This document shows, one piece after another, positions 47,504 to 56,232 of a stretch of DNA of 64,000 nt. Position 1 is the first letter of the stretch; the number at the start of each line of letters is the position of its first letter. The translations under genes and the position numbers were made by a program. Source of the stretch: Microbacterium sp. C5A9 (GTDB lineage: Bacteria > Actinomycetota > Actinomycetes > Actinomycetales > Microbacteriaceae). Below the pieces are notes generated by a model. The model ran no database searches, was not told the DNA's origin, and worked only from the letters and a program-made list of their open reading frames with translations. The stretch spans positions 1-64,000 of the forward strand of contig NZ_JABXGD010000008.1 in assembly GCF_022627955.1 (NCBI RefSeq), written 5' to 3'.

Positions 47504-48689
47504 GCAGTCCTCCGATCACCGACAGCACCGCGGCCGTGGCGAACACCAGCCAGAAGCCACCCACGAGCGCGACGAGACCGGCGCCGAGAACCGGGCCGAT
47601 GAGCTGCCCCAGCGCGGCGGTGACATTCACCACCCCGAGGTCGCGCGCGTGGTCCTGCTCGTCGGGCAGCAGATCGGCGGCGAACGCCAGACCGACCGTG
47701 GAGAAGGCCCCGTAGCCGAGCCCCATCAGGGCCGCGGCCACCATCGTCGCCTCGAACGTCGGGACGAGGGTGATGACGACTCCCGAGCAGGCCTGAACCA
47801 TGGTCGCGGCGACCGCCAGTCCCCGGCGACGTCCCGTGCGGTCCGACAGGATGCCGGTGATCACCGACGCGAGCACGACGAAGAGCGTGTACACGACGAT
47901 GAGCAGCAGCAGATTGTCCTGCGCCTCGACCTCACCCTGCTGAAGGCCATGCAGCAGGAAGAAGAGGAAGAGCGAGGTACCGAGGGCATTGCCGATGTTC
48001 GTCACCAGGCGGCCGGAGAGCATCCAGGCGAAGTCTCGGTCCCGCAGCGACGACAGGGCCTGCCGCACCCGCCGAGGCGCGCGCGGCACGTCGAGAGCGG
48101 GATCGTCCGGAAGGAGAAGCGATGCCGCCGTGCCGATCGCCGCGATCAGGACCGCCAGGAGCAGGTAGCCGTCGCGGATGCCGAGGCCGAGCAGCACCAC
48201 CAGACCGACGCCCAGCACGATGCCGACCGCCTGACTCGATCCGACGGCGGCCGACGCCGCGCCGCGCTGCCCCGGCGGGAGCTGGTCGGCGATCAGAGCG
48301 CCGAATGCCGCCGAGGCGACGGCCACGCCCACCGAGACCCCTACCCAGGCCAGGCCCACCGCCCAGGGCCCTTCGGCGAAACCGGTGGCCACGAGACACA
48401 CGGCGGTGAGCCAGACCGCGCCCAGCGCCCACGGTCGTCGTCGTCTGCGACCAGGGCGAGCGCGGTCCGAGAGCGCTCCGGCCACGGGGCCGGCCACGAT
48501 GCCGGCCAGCCCGCCGATGCCGAGCACGAGGCCCGATGACACCACTCCCCTGATCCAGTCGTCCTGTGGCGTGTCGAGCTGCAGCGGCAGAAGCAGCTGG
48601 ACGGGCGTGAGCTGCACGGTCCACACCGCCAGCCAGGCGAGGGTGAACAGCGTCATCCACCGCGCGCCGACGCGGCCCCGCGCGTTCAT
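47472..48689 (-). CDS. MFS transporter
   Basis: A 405-residue membrane protein with about 12 hydrophobic segments. The loop after helix 2 (AGALSDRARPGRRRRRPWALG) is the GxxxDRxGRR-type motif A of the superfamily, repeated weakly after helix 8 (TGILSDRTGRRRG). This doubled motif and the WxLPL-type start resemble sugar/SLC45-like members, but no substrate is assigned. It overlaps the hydrolase gene tail to tail by 32 nt. Confidence 0.85.
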   Translation of the reverse strand: MNARGRVGARWMTLFTLAWLAVWTVQLTPVQLLLPLQLDTPQDDWIRGVVSSGLVLGIGGLAGIVAGPVAGALSDRARPGRRRRRPWALGAVWLTAVCLVATGFAEGPWAVGLAWVGVSVGVAVASAAFGALIADQLPPGQRGAASAAVGSSQAVGIVLGVGLVVLLGLGIRDGYLLLAVLIAAIGTAASLLLPDDPALDVPRAPRRVRQALSSLRDRDFAWMLSGRLVTNIGNALGTSLFLFFLLHGLQQGEVEAQDNLLLLIVVYTLFVVLASVITGILSDRTGRRRGLAVAATMVQACSGVVITLVPTFEATMVAAALMGLGYGAFSTVGLAFAADLLPDEQDHARDLGVVNVTAALGQLIGPVLGAGLVALVGGFWLVFATAAVLSVIGGLLTARARQPGR

Positions 48690-48824
48690 CGGACTCCTGC
48701 GGTGCGCAAGCAGCGGATCATGTGGCTCCTCGACGTCGACGTCACTCCCGGTCGGCCGCGTCTGCTCCGGCTGAGATGATTGTGCACCTCCGATGCCGTT
48801 TAGGGCGAACGACCCGACTGCTGG

Positions 48825-48830
48825 TAGAGT
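48825..48830 (+). promoter_or_regulatory. -10 box of rpsT
   Basis: TAGAGT would start a transcript near 48837, giving a leader of about 97 nt before the GTG. The leader holds AGAAAG near the start. The 244-nt gap upstream from the MFS start shows nothing else. Confidence 0.45.
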
Positions 48831-48933
48831 TGCTTCTTGGCTTGCGTGTGGGTTCTTCCCTCACGACCGCCGCGCGGAAGCCCTCTTCTTCCACCGGCAC
48901 TCCGATCAACTCCTGTACAGAAAGTGTCCACAC

Positions 48934-49194
48934 GTGGCAAACATCAAGTCGCAGATCAAGCGCAACAAGACCAACGACAAGGCGCACGAGCGCAACAAGG
49001 CCGTCAAGAGCGAGCTGAAGACGCACATCCGCGCGACCCGCGCCGCTGTCGTCTCGGGCGACAAGGCTGCTGCCGAGGCCGCCCTGAAGACCGCTGCCCG
49101 CAAGCTCGACAAGGCCGTCAGCAAGGGTGTCATCCACCAGAACCAGGCTGCCAACAAGAAGTCGGCCATCGCCAAGCAGGTCGCCGCTCTCTGA
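48934..49194 (+). CDS. rpsT: 30S ribosomal protein S20
   Basis: Small basic ribosomal protein of 86 residues that binds the 5' domain of 16S rRNA. The start [20 protein letters not shown] and the helical Lys/Ala-rich body are diagnostic. GTG 48934 is chosen because the protein begins there in the family, although the frame opens earlier. It stands alone with its own promoter and a strong terminator, divergent from the MFS gene. Confidence 0.98.
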   Translation: MANIKSQIKRNKTNDKAHERNKAVKSELKTHIRATRAAVVSGDKAAAEAALKTAARKLDKAVSKGVIHQNQAANKKSAIAKQVAAL

Positions 49195-49231
49195 GCGCTC
49201 CGCGCTCGCAGATCTGGCCCGCAAGGGTGTG

Positions 49232-49264
49232 AAGAGCCCGTCCCGTTCGCGGGGCGGGCTCTTT
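49232..49264 (+). terminator. Rho-independent terminator of rpsT
   Basis: AAGAGCCCGTCCC and GGGGCGGGCTCTT form a 13-bp stem (one G-T pair) with a 6-nt loop and TTT after. The 3' end lies 12 nt before the convergent holA stop. Confidence 0.85.
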
Positions 49265-49275
49265 CGTGTCCGTGC

Positions 49276-50328
49276 TTACTCGCCGAACGGCTGGCGGGTC
49301 GCGATGACGGTCAGCATCCGCTCGAGAGCGAAGATCGGGTCACGCGCGGCGCCCTTGACCTCGGCGTCCGCTCGCGCGGTCGCCTGGATCGCCAGACCCA
49401 GGGAGCGCTCGTTCCAGCCGGCGAGATCCCGACGCGCGCGGTCGACCTGCCAGTCCTTCATGCCGAGGCGCTGCGCCAGCTGACGACTGGGTTCACGGTT
49501 GCCGGCCACGCGCGCCATCGTGCGCAGCTTCATCGCGAAGGCCGCGACCATCGGCACTGGATCAGCTCCCGACGCGAGAGCATGGCGCAGCGCCACGAGT
49601 GCCTCGCCGTAACGACCGGCGATCGCCGTGTCGGCGACGACGAACGCCGAGACCTCGACGCGCCCGCCGTAGTACTTCGTGACGACCTCTTCGGTGATGT
49701 CGCCCTCGACGTCTCCGATCAGCTGCTGACATGCTGCGGCGAGTTCGGTGAGGTCGTCGGCGAATGCCGAGACCAGCGCGCGCAGCGCAGGCGGAGCGAT
49801 GCGCTTCCTGGCGGCGGCGAACTCCCCCGCGGCGAAGTCGACCCGGTCGCCGTCGCGCTTGATCGCCGGGGTCGCGATCTCGATCCCGCCTCCGTTGCCC
49901 GCCCTGAGCGCATCGAGGAGCTTCTTGCCGCGGACGGATGCGCCGGTGTGTCGGAGGATGACGGTCGCCCCCTCCTGTGGGTGGTCGAGGTACGACACCG
50001 CCTCCTGCAGGAACGCGTCGGAGCACTTCTCGACCCCGGACACGCGGACGAGTCGCGGCTCGCCGAACAGAGACGGTGACGTGAGCGCGAGCAGCGTGCC
50101 CGGCGCGTAGTCGTCGGCGCGGACGTCAGTCACCTCGAGCGCCGGGTCCTCCGTGCGCAGATAGTCGCGCACCCCGGCGATCGCACGCTCGGCGCAGACC
50201 TCTTCGGGGCCGAACACGAGCACGAGAGGAGCCGGACGGGGCTCGCGCCAGGAGACCTGCGCGATCTTCGTCGCCTTCGCGCCGCCACGGGACGCTCCGC
50301 CACGAGCCGGGGTACGCGAAGCTGCCAT
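49276..50328 (-). CDS. holA: DNA polymerase III delta subunit
   Basis: Clamp-loader subunit that opens the beta sliding clamp. The 350 residues start with a basic Gly/Ala-rich tail (ASRTPARGGASRGGAKATK), then PLVLVFGPEEVCAERAI, SPSLFGEPRLVRVSGVEK and the C-terminal collar FALERMLTVIATRQPFGE. The ATP-binding motif is degenerate, as expected for delta. It lies 46 nt downstream of comEC on the same strand, the usual bacterial arrangement. Confidence 0.93.
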   Translation of the reverse strand: MAASRTPARGGASRGGAKATKIAQVSWREPRPAPLVLVFGPEEVCAERAIAGVRDYLRTEDPALEVTDVRADDYAPGTLLALTSPSLFGEPRLVRVSGVEKCSDAFLQEAVSYLDHPQEGATVILRHTGASVRGKKLLDALRAGNGGGIEIATPAIKRDGDRVDFAAGEFAAARKRIAPPALRALVSAFADDLTELAAACQQLIGDVEGDITEEVVTKYYGGRVEVSAFVVADTAIAGRYGEALVALRHALASGADPVPMVAAFAMKLRTMARVAGNREPSRQLAQRLGMKDWQVDRARRDLAGWNERSLGLAIQATARADAEVKGAARDPIFALERMLTVIATRQPFGE

Positions 50329-50374
50329 CGCTCCAGCCTACCGGCGGGGTCGGACACGTCGGTGCCTGCCGCGA

Positions 50375-52663
50375 CTACCTCTCGGTCCACACCTGCAGCT
50401 CGCCGTCGCGCTCGGAGAGCAGGATGCGCCCCCGCAGGTCGGTCCGCAGCACGTGCGCTCCGATCCCCTGCAGGATCGCCAGGATCTCGTCGCGCGGATG
50501 CCCGTACTCGTTGTCCTCCCCGACGCTGATGAGCGCGGCAGCGGGTCTGATCGCCTCATACAGACCCGCGTCCTGATCCGCGCTGCCGTGGTGAGCGACC
50601 TTCACCACGTCGAACGTGCCACGGATGTGCGCGGAGCGCAGAACCATCCGCTGGGCCTCGGCCGACAGATCCCCCAGGAAGAGGGAGCGCGGAACTCCTC
50701 CCCCGCCGACCTCGAGAACGACACTCAGGTCGTTGCCCGGCGGGAACGCCATCACCCCGCGCCCCGGCCACAGCAGCTTCCATGCCGCCGCACCGAGCTC
50801 GCCCCGCATGCCCGCGACGACCGGCGAGACCGTCGCACCTCCGTCGGCCAGACGGCCGAGCAGCCCCTCGTCTGCACTCTCCCCGGTCGGTCCGTGCACG
50901 ACCTCGTCCACACGACCCTGCAGCGCCTCGACACCGCCGACATGATCGAGATCGAAATGGGTGAGGACGAGAAGGTCGATCCTGTCGATCCCGAGCGACC
51001 TCAGGCACTCGGCCAGCGGTTCGGGTTCGGGGCCTGTGTCGATCAGCGCCACCTCGCCCTCGGAGCGGACGACGAGAGCATCGCCCTGTCCGACATCACA
51101 GGCCGCGATCGACCAGCCGTCCGGCGTGGTCGAACTCGCCAGAGGACCATCGAGCAGCAGGCGCGCGCCGAACGCAGCGACACTGACCGCGACGACAACC
51201 CCTGCGAGGGCTCGGAGACGGCGGCCGCCCGGACGGGGACCCCCACCGATCAGGACGATCGCGACGGCAGCGCTCACTGCGCCGACGACCGTGGCGCTCA
51301 GGATTCCCGACGGCATCGCGATCTGCCCGAGCGGCACAGCAGCACTCACCTCTGCCGTCGCCGCGATCCATGACGCGGGGAGCCAGGCGGAGGCCGCCAG
51401 CAGATCAGCCACGGGCGGTAGTGGGGCGGCGAGGCATGCCAGCATCCCGATCACGGTCGCGATGGGCGCAGCGGGAGCGGCCAGCAGATTCGCCGGGAGT
51501 CCGATCAGGGACTGCTGCTCGGCGAACAGCGCGATGATCGGACCGCATGCGAGTTGCGCAGCCAGCGGCACCGCGATCCCGAGTGCCAGCGGAGCCGGCA
51601 GCCAGCGACGCATCCCTCGCGCCAGGTGAGGTGCGAGCAGGATCAGGGCGCCGGAGGCCGCGACGGAGAGCGCGAAGCCGGGACTCGCGGCCAGCCAGGG
51701 ATCGACGAGGAGGATGCCCGTCGCACTCAGCGCGAGCATCCCTGCACCGGCACTCGGGCGCCCGAGCATCAACGCCATCATCGCGACGCCCGCCATCACG
51801 CCGGCGCGGATCACGCTCGGCTCGGGAGTGACGAGCACGATGAATCCGCTCAGCGCGACCGCGGCGACGGACACCCGGGTGCGTCGTCCCCCACCGCACA
51901 GGGCAGTCAGCGCGAATGCCGCACCGACGACGATCGCACAGTTCGCCCCGCTGACCGCGGTCAGGTGGCTGAGGCCGCTGGCCTTCATCTGCTCGGTGAG
52001 CTCTGCCGACACCGCGCGCGTATCGCCGACCGCGAGTCCGGGGAGAAGACCGGCCCCGGGCTCGGGAAGACGCGCGGATCGATCGATGAAGACGCTCCGC
52101 AGGCCTGCGGCGACCGCGAACACCCCGGATGCCGGAACCTCGACCGATGCGGTACTCGCGAACACCACGAGCGCAGACCTCTCCCCCGGATCCGTCGCAG
52201 CTGCCTCGCCCTGCACCCTGATTGTCGCACCGAGATCGAACCCGTCGACCGGGTCGATGCCGACCCGTACCGGGGCGGATGCCGCCCGCACCGACCCCGG
52301 CGACCCGATCCCGGTCAGCTGCACCTCCATCCACAGCCGCCCGTCCCGACCGACGGATGCCGACGACGTGACCTCCCCCGTCGCCTCGACCACCCGCCCA
52401 TCCCACGACGCCGCGCTGTCGCGGGCGGGGAGCATCGTGATGACCGTGAGGGACACGGCGGCCATCACCGCGAGCACCACGAGCACGAGAGCCACGCGCG
52501 ACCCCTCCGGCCGGTATCGGCGACACAGGACCGTCCCCACCGCGATCGCTGCGACACCACTCGCGAGCGCAGCCCACCCCGCAGCGGCCGGCACGAACAC
52601 GCACCCCAGCGCGACAGCCCACACTCCCCCGGCGACAGGCAGGAGACGCAGATCCCGCGTCAC
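50375..52663 (-). CDS. comEC: ComEC/Rec2 competence DNA-uptake protein
   Basis: A 762-residue membrane protein expected to form the channel for single-stranded DNA uptake. The N-terminal half has an OB-like extracellular domain and many hydrophobic helices (HLTAVSGANCAIVVGAAFAL, GLPANLLAAPAAPIATVIGM). The C-terminal 260 residues are a metallo-beta-lactamase fold with LTHFDLDHVGGVEALQGRVD and VAHHGSADQDAGL. Only HFDLDH is kept for the metal motif (HxHxDH has F for the first middle residue region), fitting the family variant. GTG 52663 is the start. comEA is not adjacent here. Confidence 0.92.
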   Translation of the reverse strand: MTRDLRLLPVAGGVWAVALGCVFVPAAAGWAALASGVAAIAVGTVLCRRYRPEGSRVALVLVVLAVMAAVSLTVITMLPARDSAASWDGRVVEATGEVTSSASVGRDGRLWMEVQLTGIGSPGSVRAASAPVRVGIDPVDGFDLGATIRVQGEAAATDPGERSALVVFASTASVEVPASGVFAVAAGLRSVFIDRSARLPEPGAGLLPGLAVGDTRAVSAELTEQMKASGLSHLTAVSGANCAIVVGAAFALTALCGGGRRTRVSVAAVALSGFIVLVTPEPSVIRAGVMAGVAMMALMLGRPSAGAGMLALSATGILLVDPWLAASPGFALSVAASGALILLAPHLARGMRRWLPAPLALGIAVPLAAQLACGPIIALFAEQQSLIGLPANLLAAPAAPIATVIGMLACLAAPLPPVADLLAASAWLPASWIAATAEVSAAVPLGQIAMPSGILSATVVGAVSAAVAIVLIGGGPRPGGRRLRALAGVVVAVSVAAFGARLLLDGPLASSTTPDGWSIAACDVGQGDALVVRSEGEVALIDTGPEPEPLAECLRSLGIDRIDLLVLTHFDLDHVGGVEALQGRVDEVVHGPTGESADEGLLGRLADGGATVSPVVAGMRGELGAAAWKLLWPGRGVMAFPPGNDLSVVLEVGGGGVPRSLFLGDLSAEAQRMVLRSAHIRGTFDVVKVAHHGSADQDAGLYEAIRPAAALISVGEDNEYGHPRDEILAILQGIGAHVLRTDLRGRILLSERDGELQVWTER

Positions 52664-52880
52664 CCGAGCCCCCGGTCACGGATCTGGAAGAACAGAGTTC
52701 CGCACAGACACTTCGCCTCGATACGCTGACACATCCGGCCACCGTAACGACGGCCGGCAATCGCTGAGGTCCGGGGTGTCAACGCACGTGGAGAACCACG
52801 CGGCTGCCAGTGGATGTGCAGGGCCGCACATGCGCGTCACCGTGCACTCTGATCGAACTTCGCGCGGCGGCGACGCCCGT

Positions 52881-53027
52881 CTATGGACTCGGAGTCGACT
52901 CCGCGTCCGCCCCCGCAGCGGTGCTTCCTTCGATCTCGCGAAGGCGTTTCAGCTGCGCCCACGGCCAGAAGGCGATCCATGCGACGGAGACGATTGAGGC
53001 GCCCATGAGCATCGAAGCGATATCCAT
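52881..53027 (-). CDS. Possible 48-residue single-span membrane protein
   Basis: The frame encodes MDIASMLMGASIVSVAWI, then AFWPWAQLKRLREIEGS and a short acidic, Ser/Pro tail. Residues 4-23 form one plausible membrane helix, followed by an aromatic WPW belt and a basic patch, as in real single-span proteins. TATCGT lies 7 nt before the ATG, the leaderless layout found for many genes here. No family was recognised. The length is too short for standard gene calls, so conservation would decide. Confidence 0.45.
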   Translation of the reverse strand: MDIASMLMGASIVSVAWIAFWPWAQLKRLREIEGSTAAGADAESTPSP

Positions 53028-53034
53028 GCGATCG

Positions 53035-53040
53035 ACGATA
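53035..53040 (-). promoter_or_regulatory. -10 box before the 48-residue frame
   Basis: TATCGT on the minus strand, 7 nt before ATG 53027, with no ribosome site between. Confidence 0.35.
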
Positions 53041-53267
53041 CGGACTCGGTGCGGTCACGAGCATCCCCCGAGCGACGGACCTCTGCATGGCTCCGCACCG
53101 CGCTGGAGACCGCCCACCCTGGACACCCATGGATCAACGACCTCGTGCGGTCCCGTTGACCAGCGCGCGACTTCCCGCTCCATGGCCGGTGAAGCATGAC
53201 CGCCTCGCCGAGCGATGCGCGACACGTGCCGACTCGACGCAGCCGTCCGCTCCACGGCATCCCGTCG

Positions 53268-53273
53268 TACGCT
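53268..53273 (+). promoter_or_regulatory. -10 box of the photolyase gene (leaderless type)
   Basis: TACGCT is 6 nt before ATG 53280 and there is no Shine-Dalgarno sequence. It also selects this ATG over an earlier in-frame start at 53196. Confidence 0.55.
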
Positions 53274-53279
53274 GGTGCC

Positions 53280-54836
53280 ATGGAGCGGACGCTGCGCAAT
53301 CTGGTGATCGTGCTCGGCGACCAGCTCGACCTCGAGGCCAGTGGGTTCGACGGGTTCGATCCGCTTCGTGATGCGGTGTGGATGGCCGAGGTCGCCGAAG
53401 AATCCACTCACGTCTGGAGCAGCAAACCGCGCACGGCCCTGTTCCTGTCGGCCATGCGCCACTGCGCCGCCGAGATGCGCATCGCTGGACGTGCGGTCCA
53501 CTACATGTCGCTCGACGACCCCGACAACCGCGGCACGCTCGCCGATCAGCTCGCCGCAGACATCACGCGGCTGGCTCCGGCATCGCTTCTGATGACCGCG
53601 CCCGGCGAGTGGCGGGTGCTCGAGTCAGTACGACAGGTGGCGATGGATGCCAGCATCGCGCTCGAGATCCGAGAGGACCGTCACTTCTTGTGCACGGTGC
53701 GCGAGTTCGCCGCTCACACGCACGAGCGCAACACGCTTCGGATGGAGTACTTCTACCGGGAGCAACGTCGGCGCTTCGGGATCCTCATGACCCCGGATGG
53801 GAAGCCCGAGGGCGGTGTGTGGAACTTCGATGCCGACAACCGCAGGGCCTTCCCCGCACAGGGACCCGGGATGGTGCCGCCGAGAGCCGTGTTCGAGCCG
53901 GATGAGATGACCCGAGACGTTCTCGCGCTCGTCGCCGAGCGCTTCGCCGACCACCCCGGTCGCCTCGACACCTTCGCGTGGCCGGTCACCCGCGCGCAGG
54001 CGCTCGAATCGCTCGCGCTCTTCATCGACGAGCGCCTCCCGTGGTTCGGAGACTCGCAAGACGCCCTGTGGCCCGGTGAGCCCTGGCTGTGGCACGCTCA
54101 CCTCTCTGCTGCCATGAACCTCAAGCTTCTCCACCCGCGTGAGGTCGTCGCTGCGGCCGAGGCCGCGTACCGCGACGGACGCGCACCACTGGAATCCACC
54201 GAGGGCTTCATCCGGCAGATTCTCGGGTGGCGCGAGTACGTCCGCGGAATCTACTGGACTCAGATGCCGGGGTACGCCCGCCGCAACGCGTTGGACGCTC
54301 ATGAGCCGCTGCCGGACTGGTATTGGACGGGCGACACCTCGATGGCATGCATGGCCGATGCGATCGGCGCCACACTGGAGAACGGTTACGCCCATCACAT
54401 CCAGCGGCTGATGGTGACCGGTCTCTACGCCCTGCTTCTCGGCGTCGAACCGTCAGAAGTGCACGCCTGGTATCTCGCGGTCTACGTCGACGCGGTCGAG
54501 TGGGTGGAGTTGCCCAACACCCTCGGAATGAGCCAGTTCGCTGACGGAGGGCTGATGGGGAGCAAGCCCTACGCGGCATCGGGTGCGTACATCTCTCACA
54601 TGAGCCCGTACTGTCGCACCTGCCGATTCGATCCGAAGAAACGCGTCGGTGACGATGCCTGCCCGATCACCACTCTCTATTGGGATTTTCTGATGCGCCA
54701 CCACGAGACCCTCGCCGCGAACCCTCGCATGGCCCTGCAGCTGCGCAACGTCGATCGGATCGACGACGACGAACGCGAGGCGATCGGCCTGCGCGCATCG
54801 GCGATCCGCCGAGGGGAGGTGGTCGCGAATGCATGA
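53280..54836 (+). CDS. FeS-type bacterial cryptochrome/photolyase (PhrB group)
   Basis: A 518-residue flavoprotein expected to repair (6-4) photoproducts with blue light. The N-terminal Rossmann part begins LRNLVIVLGDQLDLEA. The FAD domain shows GYAHHIQRLMVTGLYALL and WVELPNTLGMSQFADGG. Four cysteines, 357, 445, 448 and 461 (in MACMAD, YCRTC and DACPIT), have spacing 88/3/13, the same as I recall for the 4Fe-4S ligands of Agrobacterium PhrB. It is followed by an FAD oxidoreductase overlapping by 8 nt. This gene is within the block that separates comEA and comEC. Confidence 0.9.
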   Translation: MERTLRNLVIVLGDQLDLEASGFDGFDPLRDAVWMAEVAEESTHVWSSKPRTALFLSAMRHCAAEMRIAGRAVHYMSLDDPDNRGTLADQLAADITRLAPASLLMTAPGEWRVLESVRQVAMDASIALEIREDRHFLCTVREFAAHTHERNTLRMEYFYREQRRRFGILMTPDGKPEGGVWNFDADNRRAFPAQGPGMVPPRAVFEPDEMTRDVLALVAERFADHPGRLDTFAWPVTRAQALESLALFIDERLPWFGDSQDALWPGEPWLWHAHLSAAMNLKLLHPREVVAAAEAAYRDGRAPLESTEGFIRQILGWREYVRGIYWTQMPGYARRNALDAHEPLPDWYWTGDTSMACMADAIGATLENGYAHHIQRLMVTGLYALLLGVEPSEVHAWYLAVYVDAVEWVELPNTLGMSQFADGGLMGSKPYAASGAYISHMSPYCRTCRFDPKKRVGDDACPITTLYWDFLMRHHETLAANPRMALQLRNVDRIDDDEREAIGLRASAIRRGEVVANA

Positions 54837-56094
54837 TGTGATCGTGATCGGCGCCGGACTCGCGGGGCTTCGCTGCGCCGTGCTGCTCGCCGCACGCAGG
54901 CTCGATGTCGTCGTCCTCGAGGCCGGGGATGCCGTCGGAGGACGCCAGCGCACCGACACCGTCGACGGCTTCCGGCTGGATCGCGGCTTCCAGGTGCTCA
55001 ATCCGGCCTACCCGGCGCTCCGCCGCAGCGTCGATCTCGGCGCGCTCGCTCTGGGGAGCTTCCCCGTCGGTGTGCGGGTGCGCACGACGCACGGCATGGC
55101 CGAACTCCGGCATCCGGTCCGGCATCCGCTGTCGGTCGCCACCTCGCTGCGCAGCGGTCTGGTGAGCGGTCGGGATGCCGTCGCGCTGGCACGGTGGGCA
55201 ACGCCCGCATTGCTGCGGCCGCTCTCGCGTCTCGCTCGAAACGATGTCACCATGCGCGAGGGGTGGGATGCCGCGGGGCTCCGCGGACCGCTCCGCACCG
55301 CTGTGCTCGAGCCCTTCCTCGCCGGGGTACTGGCCGAGAGCCACGGCGAGACGTCGAACGCGTTCGCCAGACTGCTCGTGCGCTACTTCGCTCTCGGCCG
55401 ACCGGGCCTGCCCGCCCAAGGAATCGCTGCGGTCCCGGAGCAGCTCGCCGCGCACGCTCGCACGGCGGGCGCAGACATCCGTCTCGGCGCCCGCGCCGAA
55501 CGTGTATCGGTGCTCGGACAGGGCATGTGCGTGGATGTGACCGACGGCGACTCCGTCCGCGCCTCTCGGGTGGTCGTCGCGGTCGACCCTGATGCCGTCA
55601 CCGACCTCACCGGGCTCGACAGACCGGCGACGAACGGGTTGCAGACGTGGTGGTTCGCCGCCGCAGAACCTCCGACCGTATCCGCACTGCTCACCGTGGA
55701 CGGGCGAGGGCGAGGGCGAGGCCCGGTCGTGAACACCGTGGTGATGACGCACACAGTGCCCTCCTACGCGCCGGCCGGAAGCCACCTCATCGCCGCGACC
55801 TGCCTGCTGCCGCGGGGCGGCGATCCCGCCGAGGAGAATGACGTCCGCCGCCACCTGGCTGAGATCTGGGGTGCTGACGTCAGCGCGTGGGAGCTCATCC
55901 GGCGCGACGACGTCGTCGACGCGCTCCCGGCCCAGCCGGCACCCCTGAGCGCCCCGCGATCACCGCGCTACGCCGAGCGTCTGTACGTCGCCGGGGACCA
56001 CCGGGACACCGCGTCGATTCAGGGTGCCCTCGCGTCCGGCGAACGTGCCGCGCGCGCGGTCCTGACTGACGAGGGACGCTCCTCACCGAGATGA
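54829..56094 (+). CDS. FAD-dependent oxidoreductase (amine oxidase/phytoene desaturase-like)
   Basis: A 421-residue flavoprotein. The dinucleotide site VIVIGAGLAGLRCAVLLAAR begins at residue 4, followed by GGRQRTDTVDGFRLDRGFQV, and ends with the second FAD motif LYVAGDHRDTASIQGALASG (about 388-407). The layout matches protoporphyrinogen-oxidase/phytoene-desaturase-like enzymes; the substrate is unknown. The start overlaps the photolyase stop by 8 nt, so both are made from one message. A shared light or pigment role is only a guess. Confidence 0.8.
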   Translation: MHDVIVIGAGLAGLRCAVLLAARRLDVVVLEAGDAVGGRQRTDTVDGFRLDRGFQVLNPAYPALRRSVDLGALALGSFPVGVRVRTTHGMAELRHPVRHPLSVATSLRSGLVSGRDAVALARWATPALLRPLSRLARNDVTMREGWDAAGLRGPLRTAVLEPFLAGVLAESHGETSNAFARLLVRYFALGRPGLPAQGIAAVPEQLAAHARTAGADIRLGARAERVSVLGQGMCVDVTDGDSVRASRVVVAVDPDAVTDLTGLDRPATNGLQTWWFAAAEPPTVSALLTVDGRGRGRGPVVNTVVMTHTVPSYAPAGSHLIAATCLLPRGGDPAEENDVRRHLAEIWGADVSAWELIRRDDVVDALPAQPAPLSAPRSPRYAERLYVAGDHRDTASIQGALASGERAARAVLTDEGRSSPR

Positions 56095-56232
56095 TCGACG
56101 CTTCGTGGGCGAGGCGATGTGCTGCCGCACACGTGTCCCCCGAATGGCCGATACCGGACGCTTCGGTCATACGCGAGGATGGTCTTTTCTGAGGATTGCG
56201 AGCGACAGGTGGGGCGCGATGAGGGGCTCTCG

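Larger units (their letters stand above)
52664..53279. other. 616-nt gap between comEC and the photolyase gene
   Basis: This stretch separates the divergent comEC and photolyase genes. I see one small minus-strand open frame (52881-53027) with a matching -10 box, and the photolyase -10 box at the right end. The rest shows no recognisable gene, tRNA, insertion sequence end or long repeat. Longer open frames here have no family motifs and are typical of GC-rich noise. Confidence 0.6.

Noticed and set aside
53055..53501. Minus-strand frame of 148 codons before the photolyase
   Set aside because: Antisense to the photolyase start, with no hydrophobic or family motifs.
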